Of a stretch of 64,000 nucleotides of DNA, positions 1 to 14,463 are shown piece after piece. This DNA is from Varroa destructor. Lineage: Eukaryota > Arthropoda > Arachnida > Mesostigmata > Varroidae. Every line of letters begins with the position of its first letter. Position 1 is the stretch's first letter. The notes beneath the pieces are model-generated. The model had not been told where the DNA came from. It did not search any database and saw nothing but the letters and a program-made list of their open reading frames with translations. The stretch is taken from assembly GCF_002443255.2 (NCBI RefSeq), contig NW_019211457.1, positions 277,303-341,302 on the forward strand, read 5' to 3'. Both the position numbers and the translations under genes were made by a program.

Positions 1-2474
1 CAGGATTGCTATTGATGAGTGGCTTAGAAGTTTGACGTTTTAGCGTTTTTCTGTTGATCAAAGCCAATTTTCGAATGACTTTTGGTCGAGGAAGGTTGTC
101 GTGGGCTGTCGTTTACAGCCGCGATATGTCTGTCGTCCATCTTCTATGGGAACGTGTGGTTCAGGGAGAGTGTTTAGGCGGAAACTTCTAATGGCGCGCT
201 AAGATTGAGCTAGATTATTTTTCTCCACAAGGGAAAAATATATGGGGTATCAAGTGATGTGGCATAATAACGTAAGCCCCCTTTTAAGAACTAGAATTTA
301 TTGTTCACCTAACCTGTATCCATCTACCCGTATGCACCGTTTTGACACGTTCTGTTGGAGTGTGCTTACTTTTCTACCACTGGTTTTCTTAATTCTGGAC
401 ACCGACAGTGAACTGTCTTCAGTTAAGCTTATTAAGCATGTAGTTACGATATTTGTAGCCCGGTGGCATGGAGGGGCATATAAGGATCACTATTAAGGCT
501 GCAGCGGAAGTCAAAGACTAATCGAGAAAAAAGTCTTCCGCTAGCCAAGTAACCTTCTAGGTGCTTCCGAATCTGAGTGTCCTTTGACTCTAATGGCTTG
601 ACTAGTCACAGTCGCTCGTGTTAGCAAAATTCCGTCAGTGCTCCCTTCGCCTATCCGGAGTTAAAACCATTTTGAGCTCTAGTAGTTCTGTGGCCTGTCT
701 GCTTATTGACTTTCACAATGTTCAAGTGGCCTCATGTCTGCCGGAGGGCGAGGTGTAGCGAGTCACACAGTGGCTCATTTTAGCCCTTGAAAAACAACAG
801 GCTGAATACTAAGGCAAGACTTACAAAATTGACCAGATGCTTACGGATTGCGCAACGTAAAACAGCAAACCTAGACAGTTCTATAGAGGGGAATGTCTTC
901 GATAAGTTGGGGAAAATAGTAATAAGACAAAGCAGAAGGCTTTAAGCTTCTCAGATGGGACGTCCGATCGATTTTTCAAATGAGGGAAGGCTTATTCTTT
1001 CAGAACTTATTGGAGCAGTTAAAATTAACGGCTCCACATATTTTATTCGAACTAAGGCGTGTTGCTTAGTACGCGGCTGTACGAGACAACAAACAATGTC
1101 GCTTGTCTATATAGTTATATATATTTGCTGAATCGGAAAACATGTACGTAGCAACCTTCAAATTCTTTGTCCACTCAAATATATTTGAACGTGCTTAAAC
1201 TGAACGGTAGTTGATTCCGAAGTGCTTATATTTAACTTTACAAACGGATTTCTGGTAACTTCTATAGATGACCATTATACTAGTGGAGATGAATGTTCAC
1301 TTATCAATAGGATTAAGCTATAACTATCGTTGGATCGCCCGCGGTAGAAAATCAGATGCAAACCAAAGGGTTCTTTAATTATCTAGTATGTAGGATAATT
1401 GTGCACTAATTATATGGAAAAGGCGTATCTTTCAGGTTCGTATAAACACAGACACATATCCACCATTTAGTCGAATCTTTTGCACTGAGTTTAGAGCTTT
1501 AAGAAAAACAAATAGAAAATTCTTTCATGCTTCTTCAATCGATAATGAAAATAGATAATAATATCTGTTTTCATTAGATTTGCCCGGTTTTGTTGATTTT
1601 TCGAAATAATACCTCTAAGCAGCAGCGGATGCGAGCTTTCAGTTCAAGAACGTACCAACTGGCATCATATAGTGTAGTACCTTATCACCAGAATAATGTT
1701 CCGCCTGAATGAGTATAATAAGCGAACTGTACATATCGCTGTACCAATATTTACTTCGGGGTTGCCATTGATTTCTGATATTAGTATTTTATCGATTGAG
1801 ATGCGCCCTGATCTGATCCTGTGGATACGCCCAGCATGTGAACCGGAGTTATATCGATCGAATTTCGTCTGCTTAGACCACTTTCCACAAAGAGAGAAGG
1901 TTTTCGTCTGGCTCATGAAACATCCTCGGAAAGACGGTACTTTAAGAGTCTGTCAACACTGATGATAAGATATACTCTTGCAATAATATTCGAACAGAAG
2001 CATGTTCGGTACGAAGAGATTTTAAAAGCTACTTTTTTAGTGAATTGGCTAGTGAGAGAATCAAGCTAATCTTATAATTAGATGTCCCAGTAGGAGAACA
2101 GTTCGGATGTCGAGTCAGAGAACTTGTCGATATTAACAGGGAGCGTGTGGATTTAGCGGGCTTAGGTAGAGGTCAGACTTTTAATATATGTCTATATATA
2201 AATATATATATACGGCTATGTCGTCCAACCTGACAGTTTATCAATGCTACGCAAAGTGCAGGTAAGCGCCTTACAAAAGTAGATACATACTTAAGGCAAA
2301 TCAAAATTTTCCGATACGGAAGAACGTAGGTTGCGGCGGTAAACCTCTTGGTATCTTAATGGTCACTTAATGGAATCATTCGATTTATTTAAATATTGAC
2401 TTTGTTCACGTAATCGTGTAAATGTCGGTGACGGGACATTTGTAGTGACCCCTGTTAGCCTTGGTCGACCGATA

Positions 2475-2574
2475 NNNNNNNNNNNNNNNNNNNNNNNNNN
2501 NNNNNNNNNNNNNNNNNNNNNNNNNNNNNNNNNNNNNNNNNNNNNNNNNNNNNNNNNNNNNNNNNNNNNNNNNN
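2475..2574. other. Assembly gap of 100 N
   Basis: Exactly 100 N, followed at once by a TA repeat. The size is probably a placeholder. Confidence 0.99.
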
Positions 2575-3472
2575 TATATATATATGTATAATAACAAAAA
2601 AGGATAACGATAATTTAAAGGTTTAAGCGTGAAAAGGGTTTAAAGGCGCGTAAGAAATCTCGCGGAAGAACTGGAAATGTGTCATTTTCTATTGTTCGAA
2701 CGGTACAACACGATTTAACAATATTACCTAAAGAGGTTTCACTGTTCTTCTTCAAAATACATGCAAATAACTTCTCTCATGTTTGCCAGCTGCACCCTCC
2801 GCAACTGATAGATTTTATGTACACGAACGCAACAGCGCCAACCTTACGGTGGATACTCACGACCGTTGCCAATATATCGATCGTTGGAAAATACCGTACA
2901 CTCGTTAGAATAGAAAAAGCAAATAGAATTATGCCTGCTAAGATAATTTGATTCTCTGACTTATTTCCTGTCTATGCAATGGTAACAAGGAGACGTGAAC
3001 GAACATATTGCCAACACAGAGGCTCTGTCAACTTCATAAAGCATTGGACAGAAGCAATGGAAGTAAGAAAAGTATAACTGCCGATAACCTCTTCGGTACC
3101 GTCTCCGCTAGCTTCTATAATCTTCTTGAAGATAGCCACTTTTAGCGGCGAGTTGAATATGGCCAGCCGTCTAGTCAAACGAGTTGTTTTAAATAGCAGA
3201 AACCCAAATTGGACTTCACTTGAAAATTACTATAATATATTATCTACGTTAATGTAAATCATTTAGAAATTTTGAAGATTAGCAGGAACGAAAAACGCCA
3301 CAGCTATTCGATAGCCGCAGACATGTATCTGGGTAGTGATTCATATGGGTTGATATATATGTATATATAAATGGTGCACAATTTCTAGTTGCGTTGCTTG
3401 CAATACGTAGAGTTTCTATACATTTATATTTCTTCATGACGTTTTTGCCGGACTAAAGGTGACTTAGCTTAA

Positions 3473-3506
3473 AATTCAATTAAAAGTTCGTAATTCAATT
3501 AAAAGT
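3473..3506. repeat. 15-bp direct repeat, period 19
   Basis: aattcaattaaaagt occurs twice, at 3473-3487 and 3492-3506. Confidence 0.9.
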
Positions 3507-5310
3507 AAAAGAAAATGAATCAATAATTTCTTGAAGTTCACTTATTTCATTACGGCAGTATCCTAGCCAATTGTGTGACAGTGCACATTTTTATAAAAAT
3601 AATTCGTCACCACACATAAATACTTTTTATACTGTTATTTCTGTTTATGTATATTCTAGAAGATTTCTGCTGCGTAGCGTTCCATTACGTCTGTGAACTC
3701 TGAAAGATGCAGGCCATTAAAGGACGAAGAGTTGTGCAACAAGGTCCTTAAATAGAATTTGTTTTCGTGAAGCCTGTGTTCGACATACATTATATCAGGT
3801 CTGCAGTATTTGTTTCTATTTTGGAAAACCATATATGTACATCTGTGTGCTTGTTATTTTACTCGGCCTATCGGGCCGAAATTGATCAGAGAAGAGCACA
3901 CGTATTCTGGTTAGTCTGGCGTCAAATTGAAACTGCTCTTCTTGGGGTGCTCGTATTATATAGAGTACTCCAAGTAGAGTATATATTGGCCAATATACGA
4001 TATATTTCAACTTTGTCATTGACGCTCACGTTCATTAGAGTTCTCAGAATATAAGATTATCCATACATGATCTACATGCGGGCCGTTTCTTATCTACGCA
4101 GTTTAAAAGTTCCGATTCCCGTGTAGAACTAATTAGAAGCCTACGGCTATTTAAACAGCTGACGTTTTTCAATATACTATGGTCTTGCCGAAAACAACAT
4201 ATTAAAGGATCGTAAGTGTGACGATGGTTTGATGGTGCTCATTGGACGATGAAACGACTCAAAGCAGAAGAATGTTTTTCAAGCTGGATACTATTGGTAT
4301 TAGTGCACCTCAAGATTGAATTTCTATTCCTCATCTACTTCGATAGCACGCATGGCTGATCTCGAATAATATTCTGTATGAACCATATATAGATTTACCA
4401 TATGCGAGATATCGACAGAGCCACTTCACCAATTCCCTGATTTACGAATCGTTACCGTCGTTTACCTAACTTCAATAGAGATATTCGTTTACTTCGAAGA
4501 AACAGGTCTCACAGACGCCGAAACCAAACAAAGTCTACCCAAACCTGAAGTACACGAATTCGAATCTTTCCTCGCTTTTCTAACAGTGACCCTCGTCGTC
4601 ATCATGTTTGAAAGCTGACATTAATACGCACCTGATGTTGATAACGTTCGTTTTGCGAAACGTCGCATTATACGGGGCGTCTGCCTACGTTTGTCACAAC
4701 AGCGCGTCCGTCACCCCTGCTGCGCCCTAGCAAAATAAAACAGTCTCTTGGAAGAAAGAACTGTGCAGTTGATACGGCAACCACAGGAACCTCAAGGAGC
4801 TAGAAACATTTTTTTGCACAATCTTCTATGTCGTAGTACGATATGATAAAATAATTAACTCTGACACTCAAGAAGATAATAACTTCTAACACGCTAGTCG
4901 CACAAATGGGCATTAGCCACTAGAAGTCCTTACAATAGCCCACAACGTTATAACCGTTGGTATAAAAAAGTTTTTATCTCCATACCAAAGGAAGAACCCA
5001 GAAGACCTGGACATTCGACGTCTTGATAAGCTCTGCTATGACGTAGGCCATGACAATAGATTCACATCTAAAACATAAGCTGCCCTGATAGGATATACAG
5101 CTGACTACCACAGGTGACAGCTATCTTGGTTCACCTATTGGATAAATGTACACATCCTCCACATGATGTTTTTCGTTTTTATTCCAAGACGCAAGCGTTT
5201 TCTGTTTCCAACCATATGGCGCCTATCTGTCTATATGTGTACAGAATGAGCACTAAACAATTCGTTTGATAGAACAAAAGAAGAGCAACAACAAGACAAC
5301 ATGAACTCAC

Positions 5311-5463
5311 CTGTTTCTCCATCCCTGTACAATCCTTCGGTTGAGCTCAAAGTCATCACTGGGTCTTCGGCGTTCACTGGTTAAACTGCTGCTACATTGA
5401 ACGTTTTCGCGATCTGAACACTGAGAATTGTTCGGGGACATCGAGGTTGCAATCGCGTTAACC
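5311..5463 (-). CDS. Internal exon, probably the same TBC1D16-like gene
   Basis: This is a 153-bp exon with strong borders. The acceptor is tatcaactccggtttcacag, followed by G. The donor is AACAG|GTGAGTTC. Only one of the three frames is open through the whole exon: one leading base, 50 codons, two trailing bases. The peptide is polar and likely disordered, with SPNNSQCSDRENVQ, then a Ser-rich stretch, then ERRRPSDDFELNRR. A Ser- and Arg-rich linker would suit the region between the N-terminal block and the TBC domain. I see no direct match to the family. The intron to the proposed third exon would be about 13.7 kb and contains one assembly gap. Confidence 0.45.
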
Positions 5464-6548
5464 CTGTGAAACCGGAGTTGATAAATAACAAGCGAGACAG
5501 AAGTAGTAACTTCAGCTAGTGAACTTATGTTATAACACATACACAACACAAGTTATTATTTATATGATGGTACGAGAGTTGTAGCTCAAAGACTCAAAAC
5601 AATCTACACCACAAAAATTATCATTATTTTAGCGGATGGAATAACAGTCAATAGTTGCTTACTAAGAATTTGAATCTGATAAATACGGCCGTTAGGCTTC
5701 TTGCTCTAATCAATGTTCATCAAACAAAAAAAAGGAACAGATACACATCAGGTGAAAACACACACTGAAGAAAACGTATATATAGTTCAGGTTGGCCTTT
5801 TTTGAAGGTCTCCTAAGTCCGTACAATTTCTTTCATAAATTTAATTTTTTTAAATTAAAAAAAATTAATTCAGACTTTATCACTGAGAACCTGTGACGCA
5901 ATTGGCAAAGAAAAATAAGGCGAAACCCAATAGACCTATATTACACCATTTGCAAATCTCGTCGACGTAAAGATATCTTTAGTTGGCATTGGTAAAACAT
6001 CATGCATAAAACTGGTTTTTTAAAAGCTAGACTAAACAATTAAGAGTCCGTAACAGATTAGGGTAGTTGCATCCTGCAACCCGTGCTTATATACACAGTC
6101 ATATTTGATAACATCTTTGGACGTCAGTAGATGAAGCAAATTTTAAATGCCACTTTGAATGAGATAGGTTCTTAAGGTTCTACGAACTTTAAATAATTAC
6201 GGTAGTTAAGCCTATAAAGCGTCCTTGATGAATAATACAATACTAATTCCAAACATTTAATCTAACTTCAGTAGGCGCAGCATATTACCCCGTATTTTAA
6301 GGTCTAAACAACACTCGGCCTGAGCTAAGCAGTTATTCCGAATTCAGCCCTGTAAACAGCAAGATTCTTCACGAAAGTTTGAAGCCATAAGAAGAACGAA
6401 CTATTAGCGTCCTGTGTGCTCGATTTAATCAGAGCTAAGCGGAAAAATAGTCACTACAAAAGTTGCTTTAAGAAGATCTAGTAATAAAATTGCCCGGTCG
6501 GTACCATCCAATTCGTTCGACAACCCAATCGACACTGGTTTGTCGAAT

Positions 6549-6552
<4 letters not shown>

Positions 6553-6583
<31 letters not shown>
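6553..6583. repeat. (TA)n microsatellite
   Basis: 31 uninterrupted alternating T and A bases. Confidence 0.95.
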
Positions 6584-6586
<3 letters not shown>

Positions 6587-7574
6587 AATAGATAGAATAT
6601 CAAATTGTGCCGGTGCTCGGGATAGCTGTGAACATACTCTAAACGTATGATCAAAACGGGTAACGATTACGCTACTGGGAGTCGACTAACTTCGATAAAC
6701 GTGTTTCTCTAACACCTCGACCGAAAGATTCGAAGCAATTCTCGCATTTCACTTCACCGATTGGGTTTACTGTTAAGTCTTCAATTTGAGCGGTGTCGGG
6801 TAGGTATTTTACATTTTCCATGGAGTTGACCTGCAGTTTTCGAAATCCCGTATACGTGGAGGTTAGAAGGTACGATTTTGCGCATACGTTACTTAGAACG
6901 CCTGTTTATTTGGTGAATTATCCAAGTAAAGTATTGATCCCGAAGCTTATGCTAATCGGGCATAAGTGTGTCGGCGCAATAGGATAATAGCAATAATAAC
7001 AGTACTAAATTGCCTTTGAAGAAAAAGTGCTTAAAATTTGGCTGGAAAAAACACGGATCTTCCTCAGAAACATTTTCATTATATGATTGAGTATTCGATC
7101 CCAGAATAATAGTCAGCAGTTTGGAGCCAGTTCGTAGATACTTCATATTTACATAGGTCGCCGTCATTGCTATTACAACACAACGATAGAATGTAGGTAC
7201 ATGTGGCTTCTGGACAGAACTGTGAGCTTTTAATATTAGTCATATTGAACGCCATATGACGCCACAGATATGTGTGACCAATGAATGTAAATATCGTTTA
7301 AGAGACCGGAGCGACACCAAAAAAGGCAGCAGAATACTGCCCACTGAGTGAACCCAAGGCTATAACACAGCCATATGGGCCTCTCGCCATTATCGTACCA
7401 TCGCCTTATGTTAAGGAAAAACGCTGCCTTTCCTAACGACGGAACCTCCGTGTATTGAATCGGTGTGAAGGAGATCCACATGCTCATGTGGGATAAAATT
7501 CAAAATGATGAGAAAAGGGAATTCACGTACTAGAAACAGGATTCATTTTATCTCCCTAATAATGTAACGTAGTC

Positions 7575-7598
7575 CAACTAGTCAAAATTGACTAGTTG
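7575..7598. repeat. 24-bp perfect palindrome
   Basis: caactagtcaa, two A, then its exact complement ttgactagttg. It lies in intron DNA with no gene nearby. Confidence 0.95.
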
Positions 7599-10500
7599 AT
7601 TGTCAAGACGGCCCAAAGGTTTCATTTAGGATTGAAGGTTCGTGGGAACGTGTGATTTGTCAGGCTGTCCTCTAACTTCGCTCGGCAGAGTACTTTGCTT
7701 AACGTCGTTACAATCGTAGAAATTCATTTGTTCTTCCGGTGTCACAATGATTTGAATTTTCTATTGTTTACATAAAGGGACGCGCACCTATTACGTTTGA
7801 ATGGCAGCGAGAATGGCCAGGCCAATGATCTCTGGTCAGGACTGGACTGGACCTCTCAGCGAGGTCGCAACAGTGGTAACGTATTTGTCGGGTATTAACC
7901 GAGAAGGGTCACAAAGTGGTTCAAATCTAAATCTTGGCAAGCACCTTTTGATCTTCGAGTAAAACTGCGGTCGGAAACGGGGCGAAAGTGAATATAATTT
8001 TAATTCCTTAAGCTTTTTAGATTGCTCCTGCATTGAGCCCCCTCGCTATTATGACAGGTTCTTGAAGAAGTGTAGTAAAATAGTATAAACACTGTCGTAG
8101 AATGGACAACGGGGAGTTGAGTCCGTCTTGAAAGATGTTTTTTTTTCCGACTATAACAGCCGGCGATGGCAGAGGGTGTCACAGACCTTTGATAAACTAC
8201 AAGGCGATCTCGTGTCCATATCAGCATATAACGGACTAACACAACGTTGACCCTGTTGGTAATCCCGACATTTAAACCACAAATACCATGTAGATAAAGC
8301 CTTCATGTGCAGTTAGGTTTACCGTAGATTGCGTTACAAAAGATGTATCCAGAAGATAGTAGCCGAGCTATACTCTCTCGTCTCTCCGGCCCCGTTCCTT
8401 TGGCCGTGCTCTTAGCTAAGAGCGACACATTAATTCCGGCGCGTGCTTACTAATAACTTAGATACTTCCTAGGTGAGTTTCCGTATCCGCCTGTTACCCT
8501 GTTTCTTCGGGACCCAAAGTAGCTAAGTCAGATCGAGTTATCCTACTTGAATAGGACTTCATATGTATCACCAAAGGTGTATTCTTTCCGCCGGGGATAC
8601 AATCCCATGTATCTTCTGCAAGCAGCAGCGGCAAAAGCTAGCAGAAGCGGTAATAATAATACAGAATATAGCGGTACAGAATAAAGCTAGGTAAGTTGGT
8701 ATGGGAAGTTGATGTTCTCTGTCTTGGAAAACTGATACAACAACGTGACAGCACGGTAAACGAGAACCAACGACAGTGGAAAACAGAGAATAATTTACAT
8801 CTGCGAAACTTGTCGAATAGAAAAGTCCTAAACGCAATAGAAAGGAAATTCGTAAACAGTGTTTGCTACGATGACCAAAGACGACATGGACGCGGAGATT
8901 GATCTAATGAGTATATTATGTACTAGGCCATACGGAAAAGAGTAAATTAAACGGTATTTTCACATAGTTCATTAACAACGCTCTCTTGGGTTTGGATCAT
9001 ATGGCAATAGTACTCTGTTATTAAGAGAATGGTAAACAGAGAGAGAACTGAAACATACATGTCAAATAAAGATTCTCGAGTGACTTTTGTTCCGAACCGT
9101 GTGCATGGCATAAAACCAAAATCTAGCTTTCAAAATCGCCTCTTACACAAAATGATTGCTGCGTGAAATACATTCTAGATATAAATTAGAGCACGTTGAC
9201 TTCCATCGATTTCAGCCAAGTCTTCGCCGGACTACTACCTTCTCGTACATGTTTTTCATCCCGTCCATACAAACTCTAACGTCGACCCGATTAGCCCGGG
9301 TCCTGTACGTGTATCTGTCTTCAGCAAACGTTTACTTGTCGTTTTGACGATTATCACTTGGAGCGAGCGCGACTTATGCCGCTTTGCGCGGATCTTTCGT
9401 TCGCTGTAAGTCTGTGTGTATTTGTACGGATGCGCCGTTGTTGGTTGTAAAAGCTACGGCGACGCTGAAATCGCTGCAGCGTTACCGATTTGTTTCATTA
9501 CGTGAATTGAATACGCACTCTAGGTTGCTACTGATAGAAGTGATTCCTCGCGCGAGCGGGGGTTCGCCGCTGTTGTGAATGGTACCGCCGGTTGTAGCTT
9601 GATAGCTAACGTTTCCATAGAGAGAATGAGTTGATCCCCGATTTTCGAGATGACGCGGGTTTCGTTGTAGTGAAATATTCGGAATCCACGTCAGCAGAAG
9701 GCTACAGCCGAGGATCTGCGAACAGGCGACAGCGATAAGCGTAGAACCAAGGTTAGATCAAGGGGCTAGGTCACACATGGATATAATATACATCGTATGC
9801 ATGCTTGAGTAAATCCGATTGCAAAAATAAGTATCGATTTGTCCTTCTCCTACCGAAAACAACGTTAAATATTAAGATGCCACATGTAGCTATATATTAA
9901 CTATAGTCTTTCACTTTGTTATGACATTTTTTCCACTGAGTAAGAGAACGAAAGCTATTTAAACGAATGTTCTTTACGAGAGTAGTTGATATTGTTTCAC
10001 ATAAACAACGTGGCCCAAAAGAGCCTAGGGAGCCTGGAAAATATCTTTAAACTTTGGGTATATAGGGTATAAATACCTATTGAAATAGTAGCAGGTAACT
10101 ACAATAAAGAACGGACTAAACTGTAGTAGCAGGGCCCTTTTTAAAACTATTTGGACACCCCGCGTGTATGTCTAGCGAAAGATACATCTCAATTTCATCG
10201 GCTGCGCGGAACACTGGTAAAGTGCAAGATCGTACCGAGGTTTTTAACGAACGGAATGGATGCAACCGTAGTCGTAGTTCGTTACGTTTAAGGTTGAACG
10301 CGAAATCGAAATGGCAATGTCGTGTTAAGAGGGCAGCTGAGCTTGATTCGCAGATTGATAAGGCCAGTTGTACAGGTTTGTATGAAATGATTGGACATAA
10401 TAGGGAGAGACTCGCGAAAGCGAAGATCGATAGATAGGAAGCTACAATGCTTGACGGCCTGTCCTCCTAAATAGGAATAAAGATATTCGCGATAAGGAAG

Positions 10501-13107
10501 AAAGAGTTTTTCGTTGACGCGGAATGCCGTGTCCATAAAATCAACACATATATCGTAAGAAAAGATATGCATGCACGTAAAAAGCCTACACGTATCGTAC
10601 GATATAGTATAAAATGTGTTGCAGGTTCTTGAAACAACATATCAATGCTGTACCAAGAACCTACAATTTCGGGTCGATGGATATCGTTTCCCATATGGAG
10701 AATTCATAGCTGATCAATTAAAATATAAATCGCGTGGTAATAATGCTCTATCAACGACAGTCATGCTAGTTGATTATTAAATGCTTGTGTCCTGAATTAT
10801 GTTCAGCGTGAACAAAGTCATGATATGACCTACAGCTGAAAATTGAAAAATTCTAGATATCCATTACCTTAACGTTATCTGATGTGCTATATTATGTGGG
10901 CGCCGTACAGCGTTCGCTATTACCTAAAGCACTGTGGCACGTTCGTCGTACTGAAAACAATAGGAATTTTCCTAAGCAACATATAGTAACAATAGCCTTG
11001 CAATAAGTTGAACTTAGCAGCAAACACCATTACCTACGGCGTATATACCCTTATTGGTGAACAAATCTTCGATACAAGCGTTGTTCTTTACCTAACCTAA
11101 GTAGACACGGTAGAAGGAACCGACGTTGCTGACCACCGATACCGCAGCCGCCATTATAGAAAAAGGCCTTAAAATGCACTCACGTCTTCCGCTATATAAC
11201 ACTGTGCAACATGCAGTGGGTAAGCTGCCATCTTCACCCAGTTAGCAGCACCAGTTAACACCATGACGCGACCTGACTCGGTACTTCACTGCGTCTTGCA
11301 GCCGAGTAAATCAGATTCCGTGTACAAGCTAGGCAGATATCTGTAGTAACAGAGAATACCTGCAAAGTCAATTACCTAGTTCCCATGGCATTCTCTGTGA
11401 AAGGGCAGGTTTTCCCCATTTAGCCTGTGGGTCGTTGCGCCTTGACTCATCTTTGTAAGCCGACCGAAGCGGCATTAATTCATAGAGACTCCTAATAGAT
11501 GAAACGGAACTAGCGTCTATGAAACAGGACCGGCTGTTATCGCTTTTTGGAGCCAGAAAGTGAGAGATAGAAGAAACGGTGTAAGGTAAAATTTAGGCTG
11601 GTTTTTGGTCAGAAAAGGCAAAGAGCCATTGGATTCAAGGGAACCGCTAAAAGGCGAACCCCCGTCAGGAGCAAGTAACTTGGTAAGGTAATGGTTTACT
11701 TATGTTTTTAAATGGCTGCGCAAAAGGACGCTCTGACATCTGTCCGAGTATTTAAATTAAGGAGAAGTTATGACCTGCTCATCGTCAAAGATTTTTTGTT
11801 GCCCGCCACTGATTCGAACTCGAATTACCAAATATTACTCTTATCAACATGGTTACTACTATTATCATTATATTTAATTACTATTAGTATACTGTAGCGG
11901 AAGCATATCGTCTAACTGTTATCTCGTTACTGAGCGTTAATGAAAACAAACCAAGCAAACGGAACAGAAGGTATAAATGGAGGGATGCATACTTTGCCTG
12001 CGGTCTAGGGGAGGAAAAGTTGTAGGGAACATCTGACGATCTAGCAATACGGTAGTTAACACCCGCATATTTCCAATGACCTTGCGACATTGGCGGCCTG
12101 CCAAGTTGGTGTGGCTTATTGTTAAGGCACTGCTTAAGGCGCGGTTGTCTCATTTCCATGTTTGTCCTGAAGGTTGCCAGTATCATTTGCACTTAGTAAA
12201 TGCAGAGAGAGCTAATGACCTCGTTAAGTTATTTTTGGACACGTTTGTAATGTTTATTCTTGCTTTTCGTATTTTTTCGACCACGTCATTGCTTAGACGA
12301 CACGATTTATAGAATAAAATGCGAATGAGGTGTGTGTGTGTACATTGTCACTTTGGAATGAAACCGCGAAACAAATAAGAGAAATAGGGCAAATGACAGT
12401 CCGTTTATAATCAGCTGGTTATGACTGGATAAGAACGTTACTTAGTGCCAAGCTAATCCAGTTTTCGCGCTAATAAAATTGTACAAGGTGCTTTTCTCTC
12501 TGTGGGCACTCGCCTTTACCTTTGAGGTCAGACACTCGCTCTCCTGTTTAACGCAGTTTGATAATATCGATTTGGCAACCGGTTCTATGAAATGTTTGTA
12601 TACAAATCACATTTTATCTGGCCCCCACACGCGCTATGTTTGTGCGTCTATCTAGTTCCATAGGGCCTCATTTATACTGTGGCTCGTATGAAGGCAAAGC
12701 AAGTTATTTTTGATGTACACGTAACGTGAACATCGTCAGCGCTTCGTATTAGCTCAGAGCGTTTTGCCCCGAAAAGATTTAACCACCCCCTGATGCGTGC
12801 CATGTTATACAACAGAACCTCATTATATATATAGAGGGAGAACAAACACGTCCTCGCCCTAAACCGTCTTACACAGCCGTACTTAATTGCATTATGTTTA
12901 ATTTGGTGCTTCTGACAAGTCTTATGTACGTTGAGGTCCATTGCACACATTTCAAAACGTGTAGGTTAAATATAGCGTACTTTTTTCAACAAGTATTCGA
13001 ATGTATCTACAAATATTTACATAGCTTTCTAAGACACTTAGGAGTAGTACAATCTATTCATTGCTGCATAGCGTACATTTCAATTTTTTATTACTAACTA
13101 ATATATA

Positions 13108-13207
13108 NNNNNNNNNNNNNNNNNNNNNNNNNNNNNNNNNNNNNNNNNNNNNNNNNNNNNNNNNNNNNNNNNNNNNNNNNNNNNNNNNNNNNNNNNNNNN
13201 NNNNNNN
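13108..13207. other. Assembly gap of 100 N
   Basis: Exactly 100 N, with atatata immediately before and atattt after. It lies inside the proposed intron between 19135 and 5463, so an exon could be missing here. Confidence 0.99.
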
Positions 13208-14040
13208 ATATTTAATAAATAAACCGCAACAAAACGAGATGTGATTAATAATTAAAGGAAATCTTTATATATACAATATATTTGCCAATACCCGAAGTGT
13301 TAAGGAGAACTCTTCCGGGTTTGTTGTTTAGTAAGTCGCCTTCTACTGTAGGCATCATAGACATTGGCTGACCACGATAACTTGTCAGTGCAGAAACTTG
13401 GTTCGGATCGCCTTTGTGGAAACGCAATTTTCTGATACGGCTTATCAAAACGATTGCCTAACCGATTGTAAAGCTAATATTCTCGCGACCGGCTATGTTA
13501 GTTGAAAATCATTATTCTGACGGAAGAAAATCGTTCGTACGTAGTAGAGAAATCGTTCGTTCTATTGAAAGAACGGGCTTCGATAAAGTGTGTTGTTGTA
13601 CTTGTTACTTGCGGATTTTGTGCTTTTGGAATCATTTCCTATCGATCTCGAGATACTGTAGGCAGTACCGCTCCAGAACGCGGCTATATATCGCATACTG
13701 GACTATTCGATGTATTATTACCTATGGGGTTTAACAATAGTAATTGCTTTCGATAAAAATCTAAATCTCTTTTAATTTAAGATAGTTACCTCTGAATATG
13801 AAATTTTATCCAATACTAATCTGATTTGACTGAGGGGTAAATTTTTCTCTATAAAAAAAAATATAGTAAAATTTACCCTTTGTAAAAGCTGCGGCTTTGT
13901 GTAAGGCTTCTTTCCTAATCTTACACCATGCCACACTCCCTATATCTCCCCTATATATACGCCCACATCTCCTATTTAATTATATGAATATACTGGGAAC
14001 CATAAATAATTCATTAATAATGAACGTAATTTTAATCCTA

Positions 14041-14463
14041 GAATGAACAAACGCCGCCATCAACGAAGATGGCCGTTTCAATCTTCTTGATCCAATTATT
14101 CAGTGAAACTTGCACATCTGTGCCGCAGATTCGGCAAGTTGAACTTTGCCACAATTTTGTCCTTCATTCTCCTGCCATCCAAGGCGCAATTTGGGAACAA
14201 TCTGTTAAATTCGGAACTGCCAGAGATTGGCTGTGACGAGTAAAAATATGAGGACAATTTTTGCGTATAATGTTAAAATGAGAAGGAGGTTGTCTGGCTA
14301 CACCCTGAAGACCGGAAAGCGTGAACCAGATGTTAACTTTTGCCCTCTCTAATCTCTCTAACATCGCCATCGAGTCGGAGAACTTTGGCTCGAAGAACTC
14401 TACGCCACATGTGATACGTATGACATCTCTGCATACGGAAAGTTTATATATACAGGATGGCAA
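14041..14463 (-). pseudogene. Possible transposase relic
   Basis: A 99-codon open frame on the minus strand is followed, after one stop, by another stretch ending LNNWIKKIETAIFVDGG. The ending loosely resembles the C-terminus of mariner-like transposases. The block is less AT-rich than its surroundings. No catalytic motif can be pointed to, so the call is tentative. A tacaggatgg sequence at 14451 resembles a Tc1/mariner end but points the wrong way for this frame. Confidence 0.2.

Larger units (their letters stand above)
1..5310. other. Non-coding, probably intron of the TBC1D16-like gene
   Basis: If the minus-strand gene continues left of base 1, this is intron. It holds one gap, short TA repeats and a 19-bp-period direct repeat. 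No exon with convincing borders was seen, and nothing of the TBC domain. Confidence 0.4.

Noticed and set aside
3816..4000. FQFDARLTRIRVLFSDQ on the minus strand, resembling the FRVDL..MRSLRLFFSD part of TBC1D16
   Set aside because: The strongly conserved residues that should follow are absent and no acceptor in the needed phase was found.
11884..12192. 102-codon minus frame with HWKYAGVNYRIARSSDVPYN
   Set aside because: Possible exon borders need a GC donor with poor context. No family match.
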